Shown: piece after piece, positions 10,601-20,854 of the stretch | Layout of the letters: every line of letters begins with the position of its first letter | Position numbering within the stretch: the stretch's first letter is position 1 | Assembly: GCA_001970955.1 (NCBI GenBank) | Contig: MPUH01000126.1 | Location: 1 to 64,000, forward strand | Reading direction: 5' to 3' | Source: Stentor coeruleus | Lineage: Eukaryota > Ciliophora > Heterotrichea > Heterotrichida > Stentoridae | Length of the DNA stretch: 64,000 nucleotides | Made by a program: the position numbers and the translations under genes | The notes under the pieces: generated by a model | What the model saw: only the letters and a program-made list of their open reading frames with translations | Told to the model about the DNA's origin: nothing | Databases searched by the model: none

Positions 10601-12202
10601 GATGTTAACATGAACCGCATGCGTTATGTATGGAGCCGGGTATGGAAAACCCTTCGTGACCACTTTTCCCAAGCAGGTCTTCACAAAAACCAATTTATCG
10701 CATCTTTCGCTATAGATTCCCTTAAACAACTAGCCATAAAATTCTTACAAAAAGAAGAAATCGAGAATTTTCATTTCCAAAAAGGTTTCCTCCAGCCATT
10801 TGAAGTTATTATGAAAAACAGTAAAAATCTTTCAGTTAAAGAACTTGTCGTTGCTTGTATGAGTACATTTGTTTTTACAGTTGGACATAATATTAGATCA
10901 GGATGGGGAACAATAATTGAAGTATTATTTTGTTCAGGTAAAGAACCATCAACATGTATAATCGAACAAGCTTTTAATGCTATAAAACGTATATGTGAAA
11001 AACATTTATCTTGTGTTTTAGAATATAGTCAACAAATTTGTTTATGTTTACAAAGTTTTGTTGAAGGAAATATGGAACAAATTAGTGTTGATAGTTTAGA
11101 AGTTATGAGTAAAGTATGTGTTGATTATATAAAAGTCCCTGGGAATTATTGGAAGTTTTTATTAGTAAGTATTGAAAAAGCTATAAAAGACCCAAGGGTG
11201 AATGTTAGAAAAGCAGCAACAGGTTTGTTTTTCAGTACTTTGGCTACAGGGAATTTCGATGAGGACCAACTGAAAACGGTTTACTTTGAGATTTTCTTAG
11301 ACATTTTTGATGACTTTAAAGCGAATTCTTATGAAAAAGAATGGGTTAATGAAATATGCAGCGAGTCACTTAATGGTATGGCTAATATTATAGTCCAAAA
11401 ATTCATTGTTCTTCATACAATGGTCCCAAGTTTCTACTCTTTGTTACTTTCAGGTATTGTTACATTAAACGAATACTTAGCCAAATCAGTTTTACATGTA
11501 TTTAAACAGTTTGTCACAAACATCAAAAATGATTTCACTGATATTTTATGGAATGAGACAATAAGATTCTATAAAAAACTTATTGATTTTTGTATACCAA
11601 AAGAACTTTTTTTAGAATTCAATGGAGGAAAACTACCTTTTGAACCTAGACCAACATCAGATAAAATTATGATACTTCATCATGCACTTTTAGTGGCAAA
11701 AGATATTTTTGCATCTGAAGTTCCTGAGAAATTCATAGAAATATTTATCCCGATTTTTGATGAAATTTACAATTTGTCAAGGAAGTTTGATAATGATTTT
11801 GAGCTTAGGAAATCTTTATGGAATGCTGGGTTTATGGCTGGTAATAAAACTCTTCCTGGGCTTTTTCGTATAGAAAAAGAGTCTTTGAGTATAATCCTTG
11901 AACTTATTTATAAGACTGAAAATCAAGAAAAAATTTATGTTATTGCTAAAGAACTTCTTGATGATGTGGCTAATAAGGAGAAGATTTTTGCTGGGAGGAA
12001 AGAAGAAATTGCTTCGCTTGAAAGTGTTGTGGCTAAACTTTTGATACCGTTTTTGGGTAAAAATCCTTTTGAAGCGATGAGGAAAGTCGGTTTTGAACTT
12101 GTTGAACTTGTGTCTGTGCCTGATATTTCGATTAGAGAAGAGTTAAAAAAACTCCTGAAACTTAGTCTTAGTATTTATGATAATCATGCATATATTTCGT
12201 AG
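7640..12202 (+). CDS. BIG-type Sec7 ARF guanine-nucleotide exchange factor
   Basis: 1520 residues, one exon. The order is as in BIG/Sec7p proteins: N-terminal DCB helices (1 to about 220), HUS region (about 320-540, including LFLNYDCDVEEKDIFARI), then the Sec7 domain (about 565-755), followed by HDS helical repeats to the end. The catalytic glutamate lies in the loop FRLPGEGQVVDR near residue 651, so exchange activity is expected. Known members activate ARF1-class GTPases at the trans-Golgi and recycling endosomes. Between DCB and HUS there is a small cysteine cluster (WCSICRKTADFYCKDLRDPI, then CSEVCKKVH; about 266-294) that looks like a HIT/MYND-type zinc knuckle, absent as far as I recall from human BIG1/2. 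Stop TAG. Confidence 0.93.
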   Translation: MENMKDPYSAYIELLSSVIDKICKVLKNKRDKELRDMCLSIVESIKNDRSLDANKYFPVFKSALDSKITKVLEITLYYIQKLISHGFLTGICEDTCTYTDPPQTTSQRHPRKMIDAIVESVCKCVQETDDNVQLQVIKTLLTIITSFNCEVHDRTLLEAFRACYHIHITSKNLVNQTTAKATLTQMIHYVFQRMENNSIAISEEPINLMLKTLIRNIVDDIVLYEEKPNISPLRSVPYILSPDDEKYKTVYIVKTTNEEGFEAGKFGWCSICRKTADFYCKDLRDPICSEVCKKVHMKNNEVAEKCLTGDEDNVYLQDAVVIFRSICKLSLKDLPTLMQSLTFKSKVLSLELILAVIDNPGPAFSSRKQFMDIIRGTLCESLLANSLSSEKTIFALSLSIFVALVNNYKDSLKIEIGVFLEHIFIKILESDNSSYHQKLLVVEVFFNITQNPKTTLELFLNYDCDVEEKDIFARIINILGKIAVGKNRIESLAQPQQEGILKHTALETLTSIVTTQAAWLEKQTNIIKPEPQNEELEESTSDIGSELLLQEFEKNKHLKANLSKAVAKFNIKPALGIKFLHEAGHLNSNSPTEIALFLKVTPGIDKTILGDFFGSKKEPNLSIFHEFVQLFDFKTVGIVEAIRTFLSSFRLPGEGQVVDRIMQKFASQYYKDNPEKFEEADTVYVLSFAIIMLQTDLHNVSIQKKMPLAQFQIMNAGINKGKDLEPEYLEEIYNTVKNNKFTLEEDEEARDKLESLGMKKHELYMKETEKMLQKGQKLIKESKRSSVYYQALHIDHLKTMLEALWHPLLATFSIVLEEATEPKFWKLSLQGFLSCIKIACRFSMALELEIFLSSLAKFTSLIYLHNQISEKNIECMKALLEVAKFEANYLKGSWFHVLKCLSKLDHLHLISSGVKYDGPVTENDILSSESISVQITPAEIDYIFNMSSGLDDDIIIEFVTRLIEISREELWSQHPRTFCLQALVNVADVNMNRMRYVWSRVWKTLRDHFSQAGLHKNQFIASFAIDSLKQLAIKFLQKEEIENFHFQKGFLQPFEVIMKNSKNLSVKELVVACMSTFVFTVGHNIRSGWGTIIEVLFCSGKEPSTCIIEQAFNAIKRICEKHLSCVLEYSQQICLCLQSFVEGNMEQISVDSLEVMSKVCVDYIKVPGNYWKFLLVSIEKAIKDPRVNVRKAATGLFFSTLATGNFDEDQLKTVYFEIFLDIFDDFKANSYEKEWVNEICSESLNGMANIIVQKFIVLHTMVPSFYSLLLSGIVTLNEYLAKSVLHVFKQFVTNIKNDFTDILWNETIRFYKKLIDFCIPKELFLEFNGGKLPFEPRPTSDKIMILHHALLVAKDIFASEVPEKFIEIFIPIFDEIYNLSRKFDNDFELRKSLWNAGFMAGNKTLPGLFRIEKESLSIILELIYKTENQEKIYVIAKELLDDVANKEKIFAGRKEEIASLESVVAKLLIPFLGKNPFEAMRKVGFELVELVSVPDISIREELKKLLKLSLSIYDNHAYIS

Positions 12203-12393
12203 AGTAATAATTTAGGTTAATGAAGAAAATAGGTTTTTTGGAATAGAGAAATTATTGTTTGTATTTTATATGTTAAAAGGTATTGATTTTAGTATTTTCG
12301 TAAATGAAATTGGGTTTTGATTTTTTTTTTGAAGAATGCTTTATGTGATTTTTTTTTATGGATTAGAGTATATGAAATTTAAATTTCTATTTA

Positions 12394-14982
12394 TTATTCG
12401 ACTACGCCTAATTTTTGATACTCTCGCTTTTCTCTGAAATAAAGGACACAGCAAGTGAAGAGAACTATGATAAGTAAGGTCATGATGATGATTGCAGCGA
12501 TTACTGGGGGTTTTTTAATAGACTCATAAAAAACTGAGCAGTTGTTAGAAGTGTAAACCAATTGAGTGAAGGGGAAGATACAATGATCACTTTCAATCTT
12601 TGAGAAGTACCTTTTCCCATTTACACATTCACTAGAAACCACAGCCATTTCATTTAGTTGGCATATAGGACATCCATATTTACTATGCCAAGTAAACTCA
12701 TGCTTACATTGATTAATCCTACTAAATACCGGCCACCCAGCTCCACTTTCTTTATCACATAAAACATTAACTTTACTCGAATACCTCTCACTATCAGTGC
12801 AATAATCTCCAAATCCATAATCAATAGTAAACCCATTATTAATTTTTTCAATATTAGTAATTTCACTTCCAAAATTAACAATAATATCCTGATTTTTACA
12901 CTCTTTTTTAGAAGTTGGTTTATTTTCAGACTCTGATCCTTGCATAATTCCAAATAAATACCCGATTTTCGGTTCGGAAAGATATTCTAAGCCTTCTAAT
13001 GCAAAAATTGAGGGATTTAATATTGAAATATAATATTCAGTTTCCTTTGATAATATAGGGCCGAAGAAAGTTTGATGACAAAACGACTGAGAGTTTTTAT
13101 TTCCACATATATTTTCTACAAGGGATCCTTTACTACTGTTAACATTTAAAAACACCCCAAGATAATAATTTTCATTGATAATACGTAAAAGACTATCAGC
13201 ATGACAATATGTATGATTTGTGCTACTATAAGTTCCATCAAAGCATTTCATACAAGGCATTCCATCATTATTGTTATAATACCCATTTTTACATTTGGCA
13301 CAATATGTTGATTCAGCTAAAGATGTGTGACCTTCAGGGCAAGACTCACAAGAACTAGCACCAGATTTGCTTATTGTCCCCATTTCGCATTTTTCACATT
13401 CAATACTTCCACCTTCAGTAGACCCGACTATTTTTATTAAGTAAATTCTGATTTCTTGTAAAGACGGCTTTGGTGACCAATAATTCCAACTTATTTTATG
13501 TTTCCCAGCTGACAACAACAGAGAAGATGAGTAGTTTCCTTCAGTTTTCAAAGTTAAAATATGCTTGTGGTCCACATAAACATCAAAACTCCCAAGATCT
13601 GGGTTTAATATTTCATATAAAAACTGAACTTTTCCTGCATTAGCAATAATCTCAACATGTTTTTCAAAAAAAACTTCATACCCTGGGTCTAAATTTGTTC
13701 CAGAAGAAATGTAATTTTGAAAACTCACCCATCCAATATTATTTGTACAATAAGCACCCCCACTAGTCAAGCAATAATTATCAAAATCAATTTTTTTCCC
13801 AGTCCATTCCGTATATTTTACTTCTTTCATAGCAAAACTTCCAGCAGGGCATTTTTCACAAACAAAAGTCCCATTAATATTCTTAAGTATTTCCCCAGGC
13901 AAGCATGTTTCACAAGAACTTTGATTACCAACAGCTTTTCTATAAAACCCTTCTGAGCATTTTTCACAATCTAAAGATGTTGTAACAGGAGGTAAATTAA
14001 AATTTTCATCATTACATAAATGAGGCTCTTTCCATATATATGTAAGATTTCTCATATTATTAACACAATCACTATAAAAAGGTGTTAAATCAGCATTTGT
14101 ACAAGAAGGTTTTGGTATACAAGATTCAATACCTACAGATCTACTTAAAGAATAAGTACCTAATGGGCAATCTTGACAAACAGAAGATTCTAAATATTGG
14201 TTATAATCACAAAATTTACATGAACTATGATCATGATTGTTTATCAAGTTTGGACAATTATAACAAGACTCTGCGGCAAATGAAGTACCAAATACAACAA
14301 TTGATGATAAAGATACCATAATTTCATTATTTTCTTGTCCTTTCGAATCAAATTCTATAGAAATCTCATAATAACCTTTTTCTAATTGTATAGTCCGAAC
14401 TTTCCATAATGAACTTGAGTCCTCTTCATCTTTAGCAACAGTTTCTTTATTAATTTTCAATAATAAAGTCCCAGAAGGTCCTGCGACTAATGCTTCTTTT
14501 CTATAGGTTATTGTGATAAACCCATCTTTTATAAGTTTAACACTGAAAGATACAGTAATTGTTAAGAAACTATTAGGGAAAGAGTTTTTTGATAACAAAA
14601 TTTCATCAGTATCTGCTAAAGTTATACATAAAGAAGGGTCTGAAAATATTCCATTAATCCAACATTGTAAGAGAAAGCTTGAAATTGATTTACCCCAATT
14701 TTCACCACCATGGCCTATTTGCATTGCCCCACCTAAGTTGTATTGACCATCTGGACATGATGAACAAGTTATTTCTCCTTTTTTGAAATCTAAGACTTGT
14801 CCTGATGCGCATTCGAAATCACATGGAATGTCTTCGTAAACAAGGATTGATTTTTCTTCACATTGACTATCTGGGACTACAAAAACTTTTCTTTTACCAA
14901 GATCCTCGCAATCTGTGAAGAAATTTTGGTAATCACATGCAAAGATAGCTTTGAAAGATAGTAAAGACCATAGAATAAACAT
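12394..14982 (-). CDS. ELAPOR-like type I membrane receptor
   Basis: 862 residues. Signal peptide at 1-15 (MFILWSLLSFKAIFA). The ectodomain is cysteine-rich, with repeated GCC2/GCC3-type modules (CSSCPDGQYNLGG, CPAGSFAMKE, CESCPEGHTSL, CMKCFDGTYSS). A mannose-6-phosphate-receptor-homology-like region follows, ending CQLNEMAVVSSECVNGKRYF. One membrane helix lies near 825-848 and is followed by a short basic cytoplasmic tail. The order matches ELAPOR1/2 (KIAA1324, EIG121), proteins of trans-Golgi, endosomes and lysosomes. A role in sorting of lumenal glycoproteins is inferred. No intron. Tail-to-tail with the Sec7 gene, about 190 bases away. Confidence 0.82.
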   Translation of the reverse strand: MFILWSLLSFKAIFACDYQNFFTDCEDLGKRKVFVVPDSQCEEKSILVYEDIPCDFECASGQVLDFKKGEITCSSCPDGQYNLGGAMQIGHGGENWGKSISSFLLQCWINGIFSDPSLCITLADTDEILLSKNSFPNSFLTITVSFSVKLIKDGFITITYRKEALVAGPSGTLLLKINKETVAKDEEDSSSLWKVRTIQLEKGYYEISIEFDSKGQENNEIMVSLSSIVVFGTSFAAESCYNCPNLINNHDHSSCKFCDYNQYLESSVCQDCPLGTYSLSRSVGIESCIPKPSCTNADLTPFYSDCVNNMRNLTYIWKEPHLCNDENFNLPPVTTSLDCEKCSEGFYRKAVGNQSSCETCLPGEILKNINGTFVCEKCPAGSFAMKEVKYTEWTGKKIDFDNYCLTSGGAYCTNNIGWVSFQNYISSGTNLDPGYEVFFEKHVEIIANAGKVQFLYEILNPDLGSFDVYVDHKHILTLKTEGNYSSSLLLSAGKHKISWNYWSPKPSLQEIRIYLIKIVGSTEGGSIECEKCEMGTISKSGASSCESCPEGHTSLAESTYCAKCKNGYYNNNDGMPCMKCFDGTYSSTNHTYCHADSLLRIINENYYLGVFLNVNSSKGSLVENICGNKNSQSFCHQTFFGPILSKETEYYISILNPSIFALEGLEYLSEPKIGYLFGIMQGSESENKPTSKKECKNQDIIVNFGSEITNIEKINNGFTIDYGFGDYCTDSERYSSKVNVLCDKESGAGWPVFSRINQCKHEFTWHSKYGCPICQLNEMAVVSSECVNGKRYFSKIESDHCIFPFTQLVYTSNNCSVFYESIKKPPVIAAIIIMTLLIIVLFTCCVLYFREKREYQKLGVVE

Positions 14983-15424
14983 TTATATAGATTTTTTTGC
15001 TTTTAGATGAATATATGGAATTTAAGGTTTAAATTTGAATTGTTGTTATTGTTTGGTTTTTTTATAAGAAGTTATTAGGTTTATTATATGTGAAATATAT
15101 AGGAAATATAATTATAGGGTTTTATGTTTATTCATGATTTTTATTACTTTAAAGATAATGTTTTATATTGAAATAGTTAATTTTATCATGATTTAGTATT
15201 TATGAATAAATATATAATAACCTTATAGAGTTATGATAAGCATCAAAACCTGTAAAATAATTAAAACTTTGTTAAAAACACAAAAAAAAATGATTATTAA
15301 GATGATATAATAATCTCTCCAACAAATTTAAAATTATAATCTGCACTTGCACGGAGACCTAAATCTAAAACTTATACAAAATAAATCATAAAATATCCAG
15401 CATGCAATACCCTAATAAAAATCT
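14983..15424. other. Divergent intergenic region
   Basis: About 440 bases. The left half is G-rich and the right half C-rich on the + strand. No gene, RNA or repeat seen. Confidence 0.5.
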
Positions 15425-17863
15425 ATGGAGTCAATAAAATGCGTATTACGAAACAGTGAAGAAATTGCCTATGTATTAACTACTCAGAGTTTTCCAGGGA
15501 AAGTCAAATTAAAATCAGATTTCAAATCCTGTTATTTATGCATTGTGAGGAATAAAGATTTTTCTTATGAACAAGCGTAATATTAAATCAGCTTGTTTAT
15601 AGTCAGAGCAAAATCAATGTTTCGAAAGCCAAAAATTCTAATACTCTTTCCTTTGACTCTTGAACTACATATAGACCAGAAAGAAAATGTTTTTTCTATA
15701 GCTTGGGGTGATATTGAAAATCCAATGTGTGAGTTCATTGCATCAAATGAAGCTATTAATATAGTAACTACTATATTAAATGACTACCCTCGATATCAGC
15801 AGGAACCTTTTCATTTAGAATGCAGTCATCATAAATGGGTTTGGTTTTATCAAGAAACTATTCCTGTTGCTTTACATAGTCCTTGCTCAGTAGCGAATAG
15901 GCCTAGGTCATTGCTTATAGATCATTATGGGAAACGGGCAATGGAAGCTTATGTGTCAACTCAGATACAAGGGAAACAGGAAGAATTTACTACAAGTCAC
16001 AATTTTACTGTGGCTATATTGACGTGGAATGCTGGAGGATATTTTCCTGGATCAAGCAAACTACGTGAATGGTTTTTATGCCAGAATAAAAAATATATAG
16101 ATCCAATAGATGCTCCCGATATAATTGTTATCGGACTTCAAGAAATGTGCGAACTAACAAAGCTTAGAGGAGATTTAATAAGGGAGCAAGAATGGGTAAA
16201 GTACTTCAATTCAGAAATTTTAGAAAATTTCAGTCCTGATACATATGAAAATGTAAAAACTAATTAGATCTGCCAAGGTTCACTTGTTGGTATATTATCC
16301 ACAATTTTAATCAAAAGGGCAATAAGTCCTCTTATAAAAGACATATCAACTTTTCAAGTCAAATTAGGACTGAAAGGTTTCGCTGGTAACAAAGGAGCTC
16401 TTGCACACAGGTTCAGAATACTCTCATCCTCTTTTTGTTTTATTAACGTCCATCTAGCCCCACACAAACAAAATTTCAAACTTAGAAACGAAAATATTAA
16501 CACCATATCCAAAACTATAAAATTCACATTACCATGTGGTGATTCATACAGTATTTTCGAACACGATCATGTATTTTGGTTCGGAGATCTTAACTATCGC
16601 TTAAACAATATAAGTACAAGAAACATAATAAAATACATAACAAACAACGATATTCAATATTGTCTTGAAAATGACCAACTTCGAACAGCAATGAAAACTC
16701 TAAACATCCTCAGAGATTTTCATGAAGGGGAAATAGACTTTTTACCAACTTTCAAATATTTAATAGGGTCAAATCAACATAATCTACGTCGTGAACCCGC
16801 ATGGTGTGATCGAGTTTTATGGAAAGGTCCTGCAATTCTTAATAGATATAGTAGTTGTGATTCAATACAAGTCAGCGATCATAAACCAGTGTTTTCTCAT
16901 TTTTCTTTAAGAGTTTTAAAATTAGACCCAAGCAAACTAAGTGAACTTAAATGCAAAATTTATAAAGAACTTGAAGATATGCACCATAAATTTATGCCGA
17001 AAATCAGTATTTCTAAAGAGAAAATAATATTTGAAGAAATCCGTTATCGTTTTATCTATAAAGACACATTTGAAATTACTAATATTGGAACTTCTCAACT
17101 TATTCTTGAACTTATGTCTGATAAATGGGTATCTTGTAGCCCAGTAAAATGTGATTTATCTCAACAGGAAACAGTAGAAGTATCAGTTCAAGTGAGTATT
17201 GATATTGATTTTCTAAGAAAACATAGAGCTAAATATGTATCTCTGACTAATATAATAAGAATTATCGTGAAAAATGGTATTGAATATAATGTTGGGCTAC
17301 AAACAAATGTTTTAGATTCATTTATAGGATATTCATGTGAGGAAATATGTAAAATGTACCCTTCAGTATCATTTCCTAATCTTCCAAAGCCTTTGATTAG
17401 AATAGCAGAATTTTTAAAAAACTATAATGGGAATATAAGAGATTTGTTTGAAATAAAATTAGATCCTTTATCTATTGCCCATACTATTATGCTTATTGAT
17501 TGTGATATAAAATTTGATGAAAATGTTAATGGGCAATCGATAATTCATGTGCTTTTGGAGTTTTTAAGAACATTGAAAAAGCCGATTCTTGATGGAGATA
17601 TTGTTGATACTAAAATTAACATGATGCATATTATAGGGTTTTCTTTAGTAAAACATCAGGTTTTTGATTTAATGAGCCAGGCAAATATTGAATGCCTAAT
17701 GTTTGTTGTTGATATACTAAAAAGGTTGATTGGGATGAATAATGGGATTACTGCAGGGTATTTAGCAAATAAAATGTATAAAGTTATTTTTCAAGTTAAA
17801 GAAATCCCTTATGACAAGAAGAAAAATCGAGTTCTTTTTCTTGAATTGCTATTTTCTACATAA
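15425..17863 (+). CDS. OCRL/INPP5B-type inositol-polyphosphate 5-phosphatase with ASH-RhoGAP
   Basis: Three exons (15425-15576, 15592-16252, 16268-17863) give 802 residues. The N-terminal about 180 residues are PH-like. The catalytic domain (about 190-490) has all family motifs: LTWNAGGYFPG, PDIIVIGLQE, FINVHLAPHK, VFWFGDLNYRL, REPAWCDRVLW and SDHKPVF. These provide Mg2+ binding and catalysis, removing the 5-phosphate of PI(4,5)P2 or related lipids. The region after about 520 resembles an ASH domain (FEITNIGTSQLILEL), followed by a RhoGAP-like C-terminus (NGQSIIHVLLEFLRTLKKPI). OCRL/INPP5B act on endosomes, Golgi and cilium base. The start ATG is the first in frame, and both introns remove in-frame stops. 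Confidence 0.9.
15577..15591 (+). other. 15-nt intron in 5-phosphatase gene
   Basis: GTAATATTAAATCAG. Removes two in-frame TAA codons; A at -6; ends CAG. Confidence 0.85.
16253..16267 (+). other. 15-nt intron in 5-phosphatase gene
   Basis: GTAAAAACTAATTAG. Removes a TAG inside the catalytic domain; A at -6. Confidence 0.92.
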
Positions 17864-18021
17864 TAATATATAGGTTTTCGAATCTAGGCTGTTTTAATTA
17901 ACGATCTTACAATAATCTATCTTAAAATCTTCTAAAAAACTTCAATAAAATCTATTATCTTTATATCTTATAATTTCACAATAAATTTCTTAAATCATCA
18001 TCTAAAAAACCCTTTTATAAA

Positions 18022-19734
18022 ATGTGGATCCTGTTTCTTTTAAGTGTACTTAAAGCAGACCAAGTCACTCACAAATACTCAGATGGCGAAGATGTGATAT
18101 TATGGTTCAATAAACTAGTCCCATTTAATAACCCTCAAGAGTCTTATGCGTACTCTAGTTTATTATTATGTGCTGGAAAAGGTCGAGAACGTAAATACTC
18201 AATGGGTTTAGGTGAGGCAATTGAAGGTTATGAGCTTGAAGATAGTGGATTAAACATCAAGTTCACAAACCCTAGTGTAGGTCAAACTTTATGTGAAATC
18301 CATCCAGACTCAGAGCAAAAAAATCTTCTTATCGATTCAATAAAAAGAAAATATTGGCTTCAAATGTATATTGATGACTTACCTATATGGACATCAATAG
18401 GTGATTATGATGCTGAAAATGATAAAGCATTTATTTTCACCCATTATAATTTTCTTATAAGCTTCAATGGGAACAGGATCATCTTCGCCAGGGCAAATTT
18501 CGAAAAACCTGTCAATATAAAAACTGCGGAAAAGATCACTTTTACATACTCCATAGCTTGGATCAGTACAGAAACCCCATTTTCTCAAAGATTTAACAGT
18601 TATTTAGACCCTGGTTTTTTTGAAAACAACATCCATTGGTTTTCAATAATCAATTCTTTTGTTATGGTTATGCTTTTATGTGCACTTGTTATTCTGATAA
18701 TATACAGAACAGTAACTAAAGATTACGATAAATACAATGCACAAGAAATAGAATCTAATGAATTTGTTGAGACTAAAGGGTGGAAACAAGTAGCAGGGGA
18801 TGCTTTTAAAGCACCAGATTATTTACCTGTGTTTACATTTGCTATAAGCACCGGCTGGCATTTAGCTATTTTAACTGCTTTTGCTATACTCACAAGTATT
18901 TTACATCCAATGTATAGTGAAAGAGGTTCTTTAAGCTATTATATATTGATGGAATATGCTTTACTTGGATGTATCGCAGGTTTCACTTGCGGATCTTTAT
19001 ATACAGAATATCGTGGGAAAAAACTTACTGGTACAGCTTTATTTACAGCTATAGCATTCCCATGTATTATTACTATTATAAGCACTTCTTTAAATATCAC
19101 AGCTTATTTTTACTCATCATCAGCAGCTATACCTTTATTAACAGTTTTAGAAATCGCTGCGTTAATATGCTTTGTTTATTTCCCGCTTTTTGCATTTGGT
19201 TTGATATTAGGAAAAAGGTATAGGATGAAAAGACCTATTACTTATAGGATTAATTCAGTACAAAGCCCGATACTTAGAGGGAAAAATATGTTTAATCATC
19301 CTTTGGTTTTAATACTTTGTGGGGGAATTTTACCTTTTTCTAGTATTTATGTTGAGATTTACTATGTTTTTACATCTTTTTGGAACTATAAATTCTATTA
19401 TGTTTATGGGTTTACTTTAGCGAGTTTTGTTCTTTTTGCTGTGTCTGTAGCTTGTGTGGCGATTGTAGCAACTTATTCAACTTTGAATTCTGAAGATTAT
19501 AGATGGCATTGGGTTAGCTTTTTGTCAGCTGGAAGTGTAGGATTTTATTTATATCTTTATGCGATTTATTATTATTTTTTCAAGACAAGCATGTCAGGGT
19601 ATTTCCAGTTTACATTTTATTTTTCTTATGTGATTATGGGGAGCTTGTATTTAGCCCTTGTTGCTGGTGCTATTGGGTATACAGCTTCGTGTAGTTTCGT
19701 TAAGAGAATTTATTCTAATATCAAATCAGAGTAA
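18022..19734 (+). CDS. TM9SF (nonaspanin) membrane protein
   Basis: 570 residues. Signal peptide at 1-13, then a lumenal N-terminal domain of about 200 residues (starting HKYSDGEDVILWFNKL, as in EMP70/TM9SF). Nine hydrophobic segments follow from about residue 210. The family signatures are recognisable: GWKQVAGDAFKAP before the second helix, FTCGSLYTEYRGKK, and near the C-terminus FYFSYVIMGSLYLALVAGAI. Closest in size to TM9SF1. Nonaspanins reside in Golgi and endosomes and help sort membrane proteins. No intron; stop TAA. Follows the 5-phosphatase by about 160 bases on the same strand. Confidence 0.92.
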   Translation: MWILFLLSVLKADQVTHKYSDGEDVILWFNKLVPFNNPQESYAYSSLLLCAGKGRERKYSMGLGEAIEGYELEDSGLNIKFTNPSVGQTLCEIHPDSEQKNLLIDSIKRKYWLQMYIDDLPIWTSIGDYDAENDKAFIFTHYNFLISFNGNRIIFARANFEKPVNIKTAEKITFTYSIAWISTETPFSQRFNSYLDPGFFENNIHWFSIINSFVMVMLLCALVILIIYRTVTKDYDKYNAQEIESNEFVETKGWKQVAGDAFKAPDYLPVFTFAISTGWHLAILTAFAILTSILHPMYSERGSLSYYILMEYALLGCIAGFTCGSLYTEYRGKKLTGTALFTAIAFPCIITIISTSLNITAYFYSSSAAIPLLTVLEIAALICFVYFPLFAFGLILGKRYRMKRPITYRINSVQSPILRGKNMFNHPLVLILCGGILPFSSIYVEIYYVFTSFWNYKFYYVYGFTLASFVLFAVSVACVAIVATYSTLNSEDYRWHWVSFLSAGSVGFYLYLYAIYYYFFKTSMSGYFQFTFYFSYVIMGSLYLALVAGAIGYTASCSFVKRIYSNIKSE

Positions 19735-20000
19735 GTAGGATATTATAAAATCATAAATAAAATGTGGAGATTGAGGAATTTTATGTGTAAAGAAGTTTTT
19801 AGGAGTTTTGAAGGTTATGATGATGGTGGATTTGTAATGTTGTTGCTTGTGGTCATGAAAACTGTGAGGATTTTTTTATTGTTTTAATTATTTTCTCAGC
19901 ATCAGAATTTAATGTTCCCTAAAACCTTTAAAACCATTCCTCAAACTCTTTTATATTTAATATTCCCATATTGCTATTATCTGTGTATAATTTATATATA

Positions 20001-20708
20001 ATGAGTCTAGGACGAGAAGTTCTATGTCTACGTATAAAAATCTCTAAAACCCTCACAGACGTGATTTCTGTTCGAGAACGAGACGAACCTTATCTCTTAG
20101 CACAAAAATTCTGCCAAAAACATAAACTCACAGAAAACAATGCAGTAGATGCAATAACTTACATTATTGATAAAAACCTCGACATCCTCATCGAAGTAGA
20201 ACTAACTGAATCACAAAATAAAAAACAAAAAGTTGATTTTTATAAAAAATCCATACACCATCAAGCGCAAATTAAAGCAAAAGTTGACAAAATGCGAGAA
20301 AAACTCGAACTTGAAAGATCTCGTGAACTGACTTTTAAACCCACAATTTGTCCACAAAGTGCGGATTTGCTAAAGAAAAACACTAAGAAAATAAAAAAAT
20401 CAAATACAGGAAAATCATTAAGGCTTTATAAACATTCCCCAGGAGTATTAACACAATTAAGATATAAAAACGATGAAAAGGATTTTGAGTATACTAAAAA
20501 ACAAACGGTTTTTATGTTTACTGACCCTGGAGGAAGATCACAAACAGAGGAAAACACAAAAGTAAAGGAAGTTAAATATCGTCCTTTATCAATATTTCAG
20601 AATTTTAAAGATTTTTCTAGTAGCATATTGAAAAATTGTTTAAAAAACTATAAAACTACACAAGGGAATAAGACTGAAATAAGCGATTTTTTTATAAATA
20701 ACATTTAG
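20001..20708 (+). CDS. Ciliate-type protein with ubiquitin-like N-terminal module
   Basis: 235 residues from the first in-frame ATG (MSLGREVLCLRIKISKTLTD). The N-terminal about 70 residues carry the pattern VRERDEPYLLAQKFCQKHKL. I recognise this from many protist proteins as a short 'VREGD..LA..FC..H.L' module of unknown function. A charged coiled-coil stretch (AKVDKMREKLELERSREL) leads to LTFKPTICPQS, a linear motif often repeated in ciliate and kinetoplastid cytoskeletal proteins. The remainder is basic and low in structure. A flagellar or cytoskeletal role is a guess. Stop TAG. Confidence 0.65.
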   Translation: MSLGREVLCLRIKISKTLTDVISVRERDEPYLLAQKFCQKHKLTENNAVDAITYIIDKNLDILIEVELTESQNKKQKVDFYKKSIHHQAQIKAKVDKMREKLELERSRELTFKPTICPQSADLLKKNTKKIKKSNTGKSLRLYKHSPGVLTQLRYKNDEKDFEYTKKQTVFMFTDPGGRSQTEENTKVKEVKYRPLSIFQNFKDFSSSILKNCLKNYKTTQGNKTEISDFFINNI

Positions 20709-20854
20709 AAATTCCTAATCTTTATAAGTTTATATATTCAAAACAAATAATTAGACACTAAGTTTATCATTATTTTCTAAACTATATTTCTGATAAAGAT
20801 TACAAATTATGCGATATCCCCAAAATAAGTAAATAGTATGTGAAAATATTACAA